Shown here: positions 48,608 through 61,709 of the stretch, piece after piece
Position numbering within the stretch: the first letter of the stretch is position 1
How the letters are laid out: every line of letters begins with the position of its first letter
Assembly: GCF_963675165.1 (NCBI RefSeq)
Contig: NC_087389.1
Span: forward strand, 5,752,621 to 5,816,620
From: Halichondria panicea
Taxonomy: Eukaryota; Porifera; Demospongiae; Suberitida; Halichondriidae
Reading direction: 5' to 3'
Length of the DNA: 64,000 nt
Program-made: the position numbers and the translations under genes
Notes under the pieces: model-generated
Told to the model about the DNA's origin: nothing
Databases searched by the model: none
Seen by the model: only the letters and a program-made list of their open reading frames with translations

Positions 48608-48978
48608 TCAGTTTAGTTTATCAGTTCCACTAGTATTGTCTACAATGAATCTACAAATGTCTGTAGCAGTGTCTCCTCTTCTCAGTCCTATGGCAATTTC
48701 CACCAAGGCCCTGAAGGTAGCTCTGGAAGGATTCACTCTTCGCCACACACTCAACGCATAAGCCACTCCACTTTGATTGCCTTCATAGTTTCCCTTTCGA
48801 GTAGCATCGCTTTTTTCAGCAGTAGTGAGTTCGAGTCTTTCAAGCAGGCCAGGTGTTATCTCAATGTGTTCAGCTACACAGTAGATGTCACTGTTGGGGA
48901 TTTCTTGATCGAGCTGTTGATCAGTCACTCCAGTCTTCCTGCACACATCTTCCATTACAGAGGATGATTGCAATTTAC
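48608..48978 (-). CDS. Gene B Death-domain terminal exon
   Basis: Phase 1 acceptor CAG|GTAAAT, then SSSVMEDVCRKTGVTDQQLD, AEHIEITPGLLERLELT, VAYALSVWRRVNPSRATF and RALVEIAIGLRRGDTA, ending in TGA. The helix pattern and the W in the penultimate helix fit a Death-fold domain related to the terminal domain of gene A. It supplies the complete version of the half domain seen in gene A and of the broken one in gene C. Confidence 0.75.
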
Positions 48979-51900
48979 CTGAAGAAAACGGTATATTCAA
49001 TATCAAGCGGCAGTCTAATCGTATGATGTACTTATTAGTGAGCAATTAATATCCAGACTAGTAATTTCACGGAGCTTGTTTAGAATTAACAGCCGCGGCT
49101 GAAAATGTTACGGAGTACTAGTACTATGTACTTACCAGATTGTTGCTGCTGATCACTCAATGCCATCTTTGTACACTTGTCTCCTGTAACAGAGGATGAC
49201 GCACCTAATTGAGGGGGAGAAATAATAGAGCTGTTACATAAAGATAATAATGAAAGTACTTCCATCACAATGCACTATACGCCGAATGTCCTCTAACCCC
49301 AGTATATGATTATACATACACTGTTCTGTGCTTACTAGAGTATTGCTGCTGATCACTCTTTCTCTCAGTCTTCGTACAAGTACCTCTCGTAGCAGACGAT
49401 GGTTTACCTGATAGAAGGATTTGAGGAGAAACTAATTAATAATTGTAATGATCAAGTAAAATAACTTATCCACCGGAAACTTCCTTACTGGTATATTGAT
49501 CACTCATTCTCATCTTCTTACACACCGGTTCCATTACAGGGGACGATGGACCTGAGGGGGATAATACAATGATTTGAAAATACTTTGTTATACTAATATA
49601 GTACACAAATATAAAAGCTGCAAATATTTACGTATAGTGCTACATAACTACCGGAGTATTGCAGCTGATCTCTCTTTCTGTCAGTGTTCACATCTGAGGA
49701 GGCTTCACCTGTAACATAGGGAAACATAATAGTATAGTTACAATTTACCTGAAGGTATAACAGTATAATGATTATTCAGTAATCTGCTGATCACCGAATG
49801 TCATCTTTGTACACATGTCTCCTGTAACAGAGGATGACGCACCTAATTGAGTGGGAGAGATAATAGAGCTGTTACATAAAGATAATAATGAATGCTATGA
49901 AGTACTTCCATCACAATGCACTATACACAGAATGTCATCTAACCCCAGTATATGATTATACATACGCTGTTCTGTACTTACTAGAGTATTGTTGCTGATC
50001 ACTCTTTCTCTCAGTCTTCCTACAAGTACCTCTCGTAGCAGACGATGATGCACCTGATAGAAGGATTTGAGGAGAAACTAATTAATAATTGTAATGATCA
50101 AGCAAAATAACTTATCCACCGGAAACTTCCTTACTGGTATATTGATTACTCATTCTACACACAGGTTCCATTACAGGGGACGATGGGCCTGAGGGGGATA
50201 ATACAATGATACGAAAATACTTTGTTATTCTAATTCAGTACACAAATATAAAAGCTGCAAATATTTACGCATAGTGCTACATAACTACCGGAGTATTGCA
50301 GCTGATGTCTCTTTCTTTCAGTGTTCACATCTCTCGTAACAGAGGAGGCTTCACCTGTAACATAGGGAAACAAGGATAATTTTCTAATATTGCTGAACAA
50401 TGCACTTACCAGAACCTTCACTATTGTCCAGCCAGATTCTATGTTGGTCACTGAGCTCTCCCCACTCACGTGCATGAAGGGAGCACATCCAATAGCCATC
50501 CACACTCACATCGGCAACGTGCAACTTGTTTCCACTCTTCTTGCATGGGCAAAAGATCGCTGCTTTAGGTGTATCATTGTTGTAATTCAAAACAACACAA
50601 GCAGCTTTGATGGATTCCATTAGTTGAGAACAAACTATGGGACACAACTCTTTGCGTAATGGAGGGGGGGCTTCGACATACACTTCAATACGGGAGAAGG
50701 AATCAACCAATGAGATGACACAAGGACGACTCGGAATTCGAAATTGAATACAATTCTTAGCGAAAAGTATCGGACCACTTGAGGGGAGAACAGCTTCCCA
50801 ACCAAGCCTCCGCATTACATCAACAACCGTACAGCAGAAGACACCAGAACGAATACACCCACTAGGGAAGTGAATAGCGAGGGGGACAGATGAGGAACGG
50901 ACTTTGTCCAGTTCAGCAATGGGAGCAGATTTAAGTAGAGATGGCATGAAGAACTCGACTTGGTGGGTAGTGGACTCCACTAGTGGAATGGGAGCAATCA
51001 CGAGAAGCTCTTTCATGATCAACAGCATATCTTCTGGAGAAAAGATGCCTTCAACGTAATGCTTCTCAAAGAATCGTAGGAACTTTAAATTGATTATGCC
51101 TTCGTCTCGAAATCTCTTCCATTCGGCCTCGATCCCTCCTGAGCTTAGAGTAGAGTGTGATTTGACTTCAGCACTCCTCAGGGAGATGGCGTGCTGTGAG
51201 AGCTCGGTGATCTTGTCTAGTGGAATCTGGGCATCCACAAACACTGTGTTGGGGAGAATGGAGGGATAGTAGTGCGCTATACACACCTCGTCAAAGAAGT
51301 CCAGAGCAGCTTCAAGATCTTGGAGCGCATAACGAAATCGAGTGGCTAATCGGAGACATTCTTGCTTGCTTAGTACACCTCGCTCGAGAGTGGCAGATAA
51401 ACTCTGGAGAAGTGAATCCAAGAAGGACCACCAGATGGGCATTTTGACTTGTAGTGGAATAGAACGCTCAACAGTAATTCTAATCCTATTGGCAGTGGCC
51501 AGTGAATCATCATCTCGGCTGATCGTGTTGAGGCCAAAAATCAGATTGTTCAATCCAAGATCTTCGTACACCAAAAGCTTCTTGATATCAGGTGGCAGCA
51601 TGTCGAGAATTTCTTGATTCCTCTTGGTAAGTGTATTCAAGCTCTTGAGCTGATCCAAGAATGTGCCCACAAAGATCATCTTCGGCTTCTTGTCCTGTGA
51701 GGTATGGGACTCAATGGATCGAATGAGACTCTGAAGTGTCTCCCCGAGGGTCATGTGAGATGCATGAGGACTACCAACAAGTTGCCCATCCTTGTAGTAC
51801 TCGTCAGAAGGGAAACTGGAGAGTTCGTCAATCAAACGCAGGACTATCAACGCCACCGAAATGTGCTTGATGAAGAGAGGGCTGATGTCGTGGAATTGGG

Positions 51901-54900
51901 GTTGTCCGCCGCAGTCGGTAACGTACACCCAGTTGGAATCAAACAGTTCTCCTTCTTGCTGGTCACTGCTCGACAGTTGGTCAGTTCCCTGTGTGGCTGG
52001 CTTCAGCTCTTCTGCCACACCACTCACTACACTCGCTATCACTTCATCGATGGCTTCGTCCAACTTTGCAGAGCCAGAAATTTCATCGGAATCGTTGCTC
52101 GAACTGCAATCAAAAATTAGCTCATCGAAACTAAAATCATCTGAATAATCAGAAAATGGCTCATCGGAATCAGAAAGTTGCTCATCGGAACCAGATATCG
52201 ATCTTGGCTCGGTTGTGGTCATCTTCTTCAAGCTTTCGGCAACCCTTGATGCCGTAGATGGATCAGTGCTTTCTTTTGGTAGCTTGGCGATGATTTGAGC
52301 TAGTAGATTGCGCAGTTTTGACTGAGACATCTCTTCCCAGCCTCTTCCAGTTGACCTGAATTTTGCGTTGGACACAGGTCGAATGCGTACTGGCTTTTCC
52401 ATACAAGGAGTGCTGTCTCGCTGCGGTGGAGGGGGCTTGTCAGTTAGCAGGTGCTTGAGGTTGGTCTTCCCTGTTCCCGCCGGTCCAAACACGAGTATGT
52501 TGACAATGTTGACCAAGACGTGTCCGTGCTTCATCCCCTCATCAAACAACCGCTTCGATTCTAAACAGGATGTGTGAATGTAACTAACTATATGCAATAC
52601 TTCAGAGCTAGGTGACAAGATGGACTATCGTAGAAACTGGATTATTAGCGCATGCGCTCATGCATGGGGTCAATAGCAGAGCTCTATGTGCTTATATTCG
52701 AGAATGCGCCTATAATGCAGTTATATTCTAGCCCCACGCAGTAACCGGATATATCATGATTATATATGTTCAGTTCATTTTACAGTTCACTTTAAATTCA
52801 TATCATTATACATATTGACAAGGAACTTGGAACAAAAGGACGTCTCACATTCTCTCAGCATGATCAGACAAGGTAACAGCATGCCCAGAGAGTCTTTCCA
52901 GATGGATATCACCAGCTATAATTATAGCTACCATGCACTGTACAAGCTAGCTCATAGGAATCAATTCAAAATGTTCACCAAATAATAATTATTATCTTTC
53001 GCATGCCATGTAAACGTAGCGGGTCCTTTTCGTGGGGTAAAAATTCGTTCAACTCGAACACGGTGATATTCATGCGTTCATTGCCTGCACTGCATTGCAT
53101 GCGTTCCAGTAAACCACGCCTAGGTCAGCTAGCCCACAAAAATAATCTTACAACACAAAAGTAATCCGCTATACGGTAGTCTGTCAATTGGCTTGGCATA
53201 ATCAACCCTACAGGTTAGGTAGTCCATTGGTTTGGATATAGCTTCAACAAAACAAGTTATTAGTTTTTCAGATTTTGATGTTAAAGTCCCCCACACGCCT
53301 CAGGATTAATTGTATTGACATTCTACGCAACCAAGACAGTGTGAAAACACAATACAATAACAGTACTTGTGATCACACATACATGTTGTATTGTAAACAA
53401 AATTACATCAAATCATACGTAACTTGGTGCATGTACAATAGAGTACATTGAGTGTGGAAGGCAACTAGGTAGCTCTAGTTATACAATAGAAAAGCATTTA
53501 ATGGAAGGACCGGCATCGATCTGCTACAAACAATGGATACAGCAGCTGTACGTATACATAAAACTTTAAAGCTTGCTAAGTGAGTGACCCACCAATGACA
53601 GGGAATGTGGCTGATCATTACAGGAATGTGCTATGAATGAATTAACATGATGATGTCACTAAGTACACAGTACAACGTTACCAACCCAATCACTCAATCA
53701 CAGTGACTGTACATGTATGTGTGCATATATTGATGCAATGTCCGATAAACAGTATCCATAATTAATTATAACACATGTACCACAGTGTGTGGAACATAGT
53801 CAAAGGAACAATGCTCTAGCTTGATCAAACCAGGACCACATGGAAGGGAGTAAGCAACTAATACACACCATATAAATACATGTCAGATATGTCAAACACA
53901 CTTGTAGTAATGTAATTTGTGTGTGTTGACCAAGGCTAGGCGGGCTAATCATAGATTAAGTCTACGCATGTGCTTGTGCAATTAATTCATGATTTGAGTG
54001 GTTGCATACAAACCTTATTAAGGTAATGAAAGAGGTGAAGCCAACAGTTTAATAAGAGCGGGATTACCAACATTGAAACATTGAGACAGCTCACAACAGC
54101 TGTACGTACACACTACATGTATACAGTAGAGGACAAATTAAAGTTTATGATGCGTTTGTTAACCCGAGGCACTCCACGGGCTATAGTAGTCAATCTGTGT
54201 GTCTGTGGATTATGAGTCTATACTCACCCGGATGTGATAGCACTGTATTGGTACCATGGATAGCCTCAACACAACAAGGTTTTATAATATTAAAGGTTAA
54301 AGCTTTGTTGTCGAGCAAAAGCTAAAAAGCATGAACTGCACTGAAAGTTGGCCTAGATGTACACGTGACTTTGACTCGAGGCTGTAAACGTATAGACCTC
54401 AAACTAACACCGAGGGTTTGCACTTCAGTTTGATTTTGTTGCACAAACAAAATAATTGTTTTTGTGCATGTGCGCTCAAGCTTGCAATATATAGGTACTG
54501 AGAGCAAAAACATTTTAACTTTCCTCGTAAATAATTGGAAAATGCAGAGCGGGATTACAAACATTGTACAATGGATTTTGTACGTACAGTCTACTAATAA
54601 CTATAGTCACGGTAGAGGACAAATTAACGTTTCTGTTCTGTTTGCATATAATTATAGTCTCTGCATTTGTGCTGATTCTGTTGCACAAGCCAGTGGGAAA
54701 TGCAGTAGCTAGGAAGGTACTGAGAGCGAGCGGAAAACATTTGAACGCCCAAGCACAGGAAGCCACACCCACTTTCCTGCGCATGACAGGTGTGGTCACT
54801 AAACGTACAAAAGCTCAATCTGAATACCTAGTGCTGCTCACTGCTTATGAATAGCTCCACTTTAGCTTATACTATAAGGCCTAGAGGGTGCTGATCTCAT

Positions 54901-57900
54901 AGCTGGATAAGCAAAACAATTGTTTTTGTGCATGAGCTTGCAATATCAAACCACTAATCATATTCATAGTAATTAAGGCTGATAATGTAAACACAGTAAT
55001 CACTTAAACTATGCACAGGTGGTACAGTCAAATTCCTCAGTCACCAAATATTCCAGTTATATGGTACTATATGCGAACGAAACAGAAACTTTAATTTGGC
55101 AAGTTGCTACAGGTACGAGTGATTGCAACTATGAGCATCAACACTCACTGTACTATAAAGTTCCTTGCTCCCCTCACCTTCCTTTCTCTGCCTCTCTGGT
55201 CTTCCTTGTATCTCAGCAATATCATTCTCATTGCCATGTATGAACCGCTCATACTTCTGTATCTCTGAGACACACTTCTTGATCTTCCCCTCCACCTCCT
55301 CCAGCTCTCCCTGCAGTTGTCTCTGGTCCTGATCAGTGATATCACCAGACAGTCTCTGTTGGAGGGCAGCTCTTCTCTGGGGGAGTAAAGAATATATATA
55401 CGACTGAATGAACATTCCACCAAATAGAACATGCAGCTGATACAAATCACTACTGCACGTTATAAGGTTAACAAATTGCGTACAATCCACATAACAAAAT
55501 ATAAAGGTCAGCAACCACCAACCTATTCAATCAGTAAAAGTGGGCTTATAAAACATACACAAAGGTAGACAAAAAGCAACCATTCATCATACAATGGACA
55601 GTACATGTACACACATTGTCGTTCTGCTAGACTACGTGTACCATTCTAACCACGAGAGTAGTAAATAAGTGCAACTGTCAACACTCACCGTCTCACAACT
55701 CTTCAGTTCCCTCTCATACCTAGCCTTCGTCTGGACAAGGTGAACAAGACAAGAGTGGGTTAGACTGTGTGTTTGTGGTCACACATTATGAGTTGTCTAT
55801 AGGTGTAGCTACGAGGGTCAGGTAAGGATATGAGACTATTACAAACTGAATGCACATGAGGTGTAGGGTATGTTTGCCAACATTGTTTGACTCACTCTCT
55901 ATCGTTCCAGATATTCAGTAACCATGGAAATGTATGGAGAGAAAAGAATATAATCACAAACCTGTACACTATGATGTCAATAATTTATATTACACGGCAT
56001 GTTCTCATACGTACAACTCAAACATTACTGACACAAGTACAGTCACAAGTCAGTGCAGTGTCCCGCTCACCTTCTGTTTAGTCCAATGAGACACCAGCGT
56101 AAGACACACATGGAAACAGAGAGAGGGGGATGATGGTAGGAGCAGTAAGTGCATTCATACATGTCTGTATACTGTAACTTACATGCTGTTGTTCCAGTAA
56201 TCATTAGCAGTAGTCACATTAACAAGCAGTAGGACACGGACATGTAGAGAAATGAACATGTTAAAATACACGAATGCATTCACACATGTATACATCAATT
56301 ATTGCAAGTACACGTCTGTACAGCATGAAACTATCAAGAGCAGTACCAATCCTAAATAAAGCCACACAATTTCTGCCTTCATGCAGTAGTACATGTACAC
56401 AAGTCAGTCTAGTATGCCATTAAATATACAATACTCAGCTAGCGCACACTGACAATAATAAACTCACGTGCTGTTGTTGAGTAACAGTCCACAGAGGGTA
56501 CATGTGAGGAGAGAGGGATATAAACACACTGGTAGTAACTCAGTACACACTGGCTAGTACACACACAGATACTTAGTACTAGCAATGGCAGATAATGGAA
56601 GGGGTCAGTGGGTGGGTCAGTGGAAAGGACGGTAAACGGTACAACAAGCATCTTACATGTACAACTTTGATACGTATGACTTTGTTTGTCGTACAATACA
56701 ACACACGCATTCCATGAGACACACACACAATCACAACATACCTCAATCCAATCCTGAGACACATCAAATGGTACATGTGAGGGAGAGATTTAATCTTAAC
56801 ACACATACAAGACATCAGATCAGTTGAACACTGGTGTGTATGGGACTGACTACACATAGCAACAAGTGGAATACATCTAGACCTGCCACATTAAAGCTCT
56901 TGGGAACAATCTTGAGAAACCAAGAGTTGGGGAATTTACATGTACACAATGCATGTACATGTGTGGTATTTCTAAATTGTGCGTAAAAATAATGGGACTA
57001 CGAATATTACAAGGTTACTGTTTGGAAATTTACGTACAAGCAGATCTAGGAAAGTTAGTCAGTAAAAACATTTTGGGCAAGTTTGGAGCATGTGTAATGT
57101 GTCCTGGCCTACACCTGGGGTAACCACAAACTGGGAGGCTGATATCGTCCTCGTAGCCGTGGTCTACCCTATACGAGGGAGATGGACAGCTCTAGAGGAC
57201 AAGGGACACTCTAGTCATGCTAGGTAACCAGTACATCCGTACACATTGCAGCTGAACCATTTTAGTGTGTGGACATTGAGTACCCATAAGAAGCTCACCT
57301 CCTACAGTAGTCCAAATCAGTGTGAAGTCCAACATAGGAATGAGTGTGTGCATGGGAAGAGACAAACACGATAATGTACCAACTTAGATGCATATTCTAT
57401 AAACCAACAAGAGTATTAAAAGTACAACCTAATAAGTTTTGTGGGCCTCGGCTAATACCAAGTTGGCAATATGCAAATTAAAAGGCAAAGACATTTTACG
57501 ATTTCCTACAATTAGTGTAGGAGTTCCTATAGTAACCATTAAAATAAGTGTACACGTGCAAACACAACTTACACGCTGTTGATCCAGAGAGGGAGAGTCC
57601 ACAGGGCAAACACGTGGGAAGATAGTAAATGAATGATTACGAGGTTGAATGTGATCATACTAAATATTTCCCTATATAACACTATGGCACTGCACACACA
57701 CAAGAGTAATAATGGGGAAGTAGAAACATCACAGAATATGCAACAGGCACTAAATACTCTGGCAACACACACCAACTTACATACTGTTGTTTCAGAGGGT
57801 CAGTCAAAGGTGAGGTGGAGATGCATGAAATGGAAGGAAGAGAACATTAGTGCAGTGATAAAGCCAAACATGCAGACTGAAACACTTGATTAACCATGCA

Positions 57901-58355
57901 TACTTTCAGGGAATACTATACGAGTAGATCTACTGGTCTCAATTAAGGAATAGTATCACATTCAGTTATCCGTATGTGCTCTTCTTTACACTGTCTACCT
58001 CCTAACAACAAGTGCTCAGAGCACAAGCATTTCAGCTTGGTAGAATGTGATTGCACACAACGTACCTCAATGCTTATCTGTTGTCCATCCAGAGAGAGTG
58101 GTACATGTGGAGAGAACAACAACATGAGATAAAATACCTCACACTGACAGGGTAGAGTGTAGGCACTATACTGTGATGAGTGAATGATGCCAAGTGTGTT
58201 TATGGGTGGTCAACAAGTACATCTAGGCACTAGGAGAATGCACTGATCATGAGTATCTATCTATCATGTGAATATCATACCCTTTCCCAATCCTCAAGTT
58301 CATCCTCCATCAACTGTGGGGAACTAGCAGCATTCAGTGTTGTAGATTCAGCCAT
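48608..58355 (-). CDS. Gene B: paralogue of gene A with a single Death domain
   Basis: Spliced minus-strand gene, 21 exons, 3336 nt, frame closed from ATG (58353-58355) to TGA (48608-48610). Order: leader (58281-58355); nine microexons (58077 down to 55896); coiled-coil exons (55689-55730, 55178-55376); GTPase/COR exon (50410-52560); seven mini-exons (50354 down to 49136, omitting a damaged one near 49.8 kb); Death domain (48608-48978). Same layout as gene A but one Death domain instead of several. 5' introns match gene A closely; the coding parts do not. Role inferred as for gene A. Duplication, gene conversion, or two haplotypes assembled in tandem could all explain the pair. Confidence 0.75.
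49136..50354 (-). CDS. Gene B mini-exon array
   Basis: Usable phase 1-1 exons: 50289-50354, 50135-50188, 49982-50053, 49652-49708, 49489-49551, 49336-49407 and 49136-49204. The order repeats as a block: an EASS-type exon, a PSSPVMEP-type exon, a KPSS/ASSS-type exon and a SSVTGD-type exon, twice in tandem. An eighth, ending at 49842, keeps its acceptor and SSVTGD coding start but has lost the donor after DQQ, so it is probably dead. The array links GTPase and Death domain. Confidence 0.7.
50410..52560 (-). CDS. Gene B large exon: P-loop GTPase plus COR-like region
   Basis: A 2151-nt, phase 1-1 exon encoding 717 residues. Walker A GPAGTGKT about 30 residues in; STPCMEK; an acidic Ser/Asp-rich insertion (residues roughly 120-170) absent from gene A; G3-like TDCGGQPQFHD; VGTFLDQ at the G4 place; COR-like features LDFFDEVCIAHYY, TVFVDAQ and FFMPSLL. 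Same role as the gene A exon, but with many replacements across its whole length, while introns and mini-exons on both sides remain close to gene A. Confidence 0.85.
55178..55730 (-). CDS. Gene B coiled-coil exons
   Basis: 55689-55730 encodes TKARYERELKSCET and 55178-55376 encodes the 66-residue coiled coil, ending phase 1 at GAAG|GTGAGG. It has the same length as in gene A, but 19 of 199 nt differ in the second exon. About fourteen of these lie in a roughly 55-nt patch encoding SEIQKYERFIHGNENDI. The 165 nt of intron between 55731 and 55895 show no difference from gene A that I could see. Confidence 0.75.
55896..58355 (-). CDS. Gene B leader exon and microexons
   Basis: Leader 58281-58355 (25 residues, MAESTTLNAASS to ELEDWER). 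Microexons: 58066-58077 (ISIE), 57781-57783 (TAT), 57573-57575 (CGT), 57299-57301 (GAG), 56742-56753 (DWIE), 56468-56470 (CAC), 56183-56185 (CAT), 56071-56073 (AAG), 55896-55898 (AGA). Against gene A all ten nucleotide differences within these 45 nt change the amino acid. The joined peptide reads as one amphipathic helix (for example ISIEYREDWIEHHK), which supports real splicing of the tiny exons. Confidence 0.5.
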
Positions 58356-58608
58356 TATCAATCTCAAATTAGTTCTTTGTTGTTCAAGGGCTGTTCAAAG
58401 AGGGGCGTACCTTGTAGGTTAAATGAGGGAATTCCCCACAGCAGACAATTATGTAAGGGAATTTCCCAGCAATTAAATTTGATTTGCAAAAACATTTCAT
58501 ACAACATTAAAATTGTAGACTACAGTCAATAATTGTATCAAATGATCACTTGAGGACAACACAATGAATGAGGTATAACTATACAAAAACAAAGTGTGTA
58601 AATTATGT

Positions 58609-58701
58609 TCAGTTAAAGTCCAGGAAGCAGCTGTCACAGACTCTGACCAACTTCTTTGAGAAGGGCAGCTTTGTGAAGTGCACTGTTGGCAGAATATCAT
58701 C
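58609..58701 (-). pseudogene. FYVE exon, copy 4 (frame-broken)
   Basis: Carries the same 7-nt deletion as the copy at 17167-17261, so the deletion predates the A/B duplication. A (CA)n tract precedes the acceptor. Confidence 0.65.
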
Positions 58702-59287
58702 CTGTGTGTGTGTGTGTGTGTGTGGGTAAGTGGGTGAGTGGGTGAGTGTGTGTGTGTGTGTGGGTGGGTGGGTGTGTGTGTGTGGGGGGGATCCATTAAT
58801 TAATGAATGTCTGAACATACGTAACAGTACATACATGACTGTACATGTAGACACGGCTTATAATAATCATCTGTTGGAATCTACAGGTAGGCAGTGGTAT
58901 CCATTAGTATCTGTTACTGAGGTATGCACTAGAATAGCCGAGCGTATATAGACTAACAGGGAATTAGTATCTGTGAGGTATGCAACGGAATAATAGCCCA
59001 TACACTGCATGTAGCAAACAGCCTTATTCTATACACTACTGCAATTACCAGCTAAAGCAGAACAGGGAGTTAGATACGTGTGCAATCCTGTACAATGGTA
59101 ACAAGTATACAAACAATTTATTTTAGAGACAAATTAGCCAAGGAACAATGTAGGGCTGATAAAAGGATTGTTGTCGCTATGACAACAATAAGAATTGCCT
59201 GATAGTGTTAGCTAGTACCATGCAGCCAATCAACTGATAGCGTTCTATTAGAGAAACATGGTAGAATAAGCACACGCCCACACTCAC

Positions 59288-59372
59288 CCACGCAGATGTT
59301 CTCCTCCATCCTGTAGCCACTCTTACACTCATCACAGCCCTCGCTCCAGAGCAGCTCAGCTGACAAGAGACG
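59288..59372 (-). CDS. CRELD-type exon, intact single copy
   Basis: Same exon as in the 17.9-19.4 kb array. It is 85 nt, phase 0 to 1, open throughout, with donor GTGAGT and acceptor CACACAG. It lies upstream of gene B in the position equivalent to the array upstream of gene A, so the array expanded in copy A only or contracted in B. Whether it is still part of a working gene cannot be told. Confidence 0.5.
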
Positions 59373-60598
59373 CTGTGTGTGTGCGTGGGTGTCCTAAAAT
59401 CCTTATCATTACCACAAAATCACCATAGAATGTTGCTATTCTAACAACATCCTGAGCAATGATGGCTTCCAGAACTTGTATGGTACTTTTTGAGGGCTAA
59501 TATTTTCTGGCTAATCTGCGATAAAATTAGACCCTCGACAATTCCCCGCTATAAGGTGGTATCAATGGTAGATGCTCTTATCTACTCTTGGTGGTATGGA
59601 AACTCACATACAAATTATGGTGAGGATTTGAAGTGGAGAATGGGGTGGGACTTGCTTGCATATACAAGCAGATATACCTGTATAGCTACTAATCTGTCCA
59701 CTGCATGTATGGAAAGCAGTGTGAAGGCTGAACAGCATGCAAGTCTCAGCATAAAGCGTTAATTGGTAGATCCCCAGTGTTCTATGAGTTCCCATAGTCT
59801 AGTTCTAGAAGCCATCATTGCTATTCTTATTTATAACTATACTACATGCATGTACATGTATTTATACTATTGCATAGCAACATTGTATGGTGGTTTGTGG
59901 TAATGAAGTGAATGATTTAGTATTAAATTTTTTTTAGCAAGGTCTGTGCAAACAGCTGATAGTAGTAGCACTCACTGTACCTGTAGTCCTGCCTGCAGCT
60001 GTTGGGTCTGTCCTGCCAGACAAGAGCTCTCTTGTATCAGCTCCGGTCCTCCTCACTATCCTGTGGGGGTGTGTAAGGTGTGTGTGTGTGTGTGGGGTGT
60101 GTGTGTGGAGTGTGTGGGGGTGTAGAGTGTGTGGGGTGTGGAGTGTGTGGAGTGTGTGAAGGTTACAAATTATATGACAGATTTTCATCAACGATTCATG
60201 GACCAGTAAAAAATAAAAATTAAGAGGGAGGTTTGGTTATTTTCAAGGCACGAAATGTTTGAGGTTTTCGAGGATTGACCCAGAAACAGGCAGGCTGGTA
60301 AAAAAATAAATTAAAAGGGACATCAAGTTTTTAGATAGTTTCTGCACGTAGAGAAGTTGTTAGGCTTCCCCAAACTATGTTTGTGGTAACTAATAAGCCT
60401 TATAAGGAAGTAACAGTAGTTGTTGGGTTCATAAACGAGCCCATGAAACTTGTACCTTGTAAAACAGCTGCATTTCTAACATATTTATTAGGTACAATAG
60501 TACAGCACTCACTGATCTAAGCACATCATTAGATAGACCAATAATTCAAGCCCAAGCCAGGCCAAGCGCAATTCAAGAGTGGTGTTATGTAGACTCAC

Positions 60599-61279
60599 CG
60601 AGGCTTGTGACAGATCATCTGCTTCAAAGATGAGGTTCATACAGTTGCTCATTTGAATGATCTCCCCCGACATGAGACACAGCTTCTTGTTGTTATCCAG
60701 TACAGTGTTCATGGACTCCATCCACAGAGTGTCTATAGGACCATCAAACACCACCCACTTACTGTCATCATTTTGTGCAGGTGCAAACTCCCTACACACA
60801 CAGATATAAGCACTGATCAACCACGCAATGATACGTACGTAGCTATCAAAATGGCTGTAAAAAGCGCAAGGCTATTATATACTTTGCTTTTGCTAAAATT
60901 GTCGGATTTCTACTAATCACAAAACTTACATCTACATGTAAGCACACCATTGGAAAGGTTGTTCTCAGAGCTAGCAATTAGATTTGAACAAAAATTACAG
61001 GCTACCAAAAACAGCTGAATTGTTGAAAAGCTATAGCTTTTGTTACAATAGAGCGCAACTATATATGCACAGGCTTAGGCTCACCTGAATGTGTTGGCTA
61101 CCACACCATCAGTCCACTCGTGAGACACAGGGTCAAACTGACCAAACAGTTGACCCTTAGTGACAGCCTTGGGGTTGATGACTCTATAGCCTGTCTTGTT
61201 CTCTTCCATCTGTCCCCTCTCATTGATTAGTGTGAGTGTGTCAGCTAGTACATGTACCTCTAGGACCTTGGTCTTGCCT

Positions 61280-61324
<45 letters not shown>

Positions 61325-61620
61325 GGGGGGGGGGTTACTACGGTAGATGAATAGCAATGATATTGTATATAGGAGGGAGGTTGTTAAACACTTTAAATTC
61401 CACTACAACATGACCTTAGAAAGCACAAGTGGTACTGGGGCTCTTTAAACGGCCATAACTTTAGTTGCAATTTCAAATTTTGGGGGATTTTCTGAAAGCT
61501 ATGATTTGTTTAAATCCAAAATTTGGTAGGGGAATAGTTAGATTGCAAAGATTTTTTTACCGGCAAAATATTCTAGTAATACAGTAGGCCTCTCCTAGCT
61601 TATAGTACCATACCTTGGGT
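60599..61620 (-). pseudogene. Dynein heavy chain fragment, copy 4
   Basis: Exons 61085-61277 ([23 protein letters not shown]) and 60599-60791 ([20 protein letters not shown]) are open. The upstream exons are gone: sequence from the end of the NLPK exon (about 61600-61630) runs straight into a CRELD EGF exon at about 61640. A recombinant fragment. Confidence 0.75.
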
Positions 61621-61639
61621 AGGTTGACGTTAGAGTTAT

Positions 61640-61709
61640 GTGACCCGGCAGTATTCTCACAGTAGGTTACCACTAGAGCACAACGACTCCACCTCACACT
61701 CGTCCACAT
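61640..61709 (-). pseudogene. CRELD-type EGF exon, copy 3 (truncated)
   Basis: Matches 2125-2205 (DVDECEVESLC) but contains a one-base insertion and lacks its donor, because dynein-intron sequence is joined directly to it. Remnant only. Confidence 0.6.

Noticed and set aside
51220-52148. Open frames of 75-138 codons on the plus strand inside the GTPase exon of gene B, and similar ones in gene A
   Set aside because: Antisense shadows of a long conserved coding exon.
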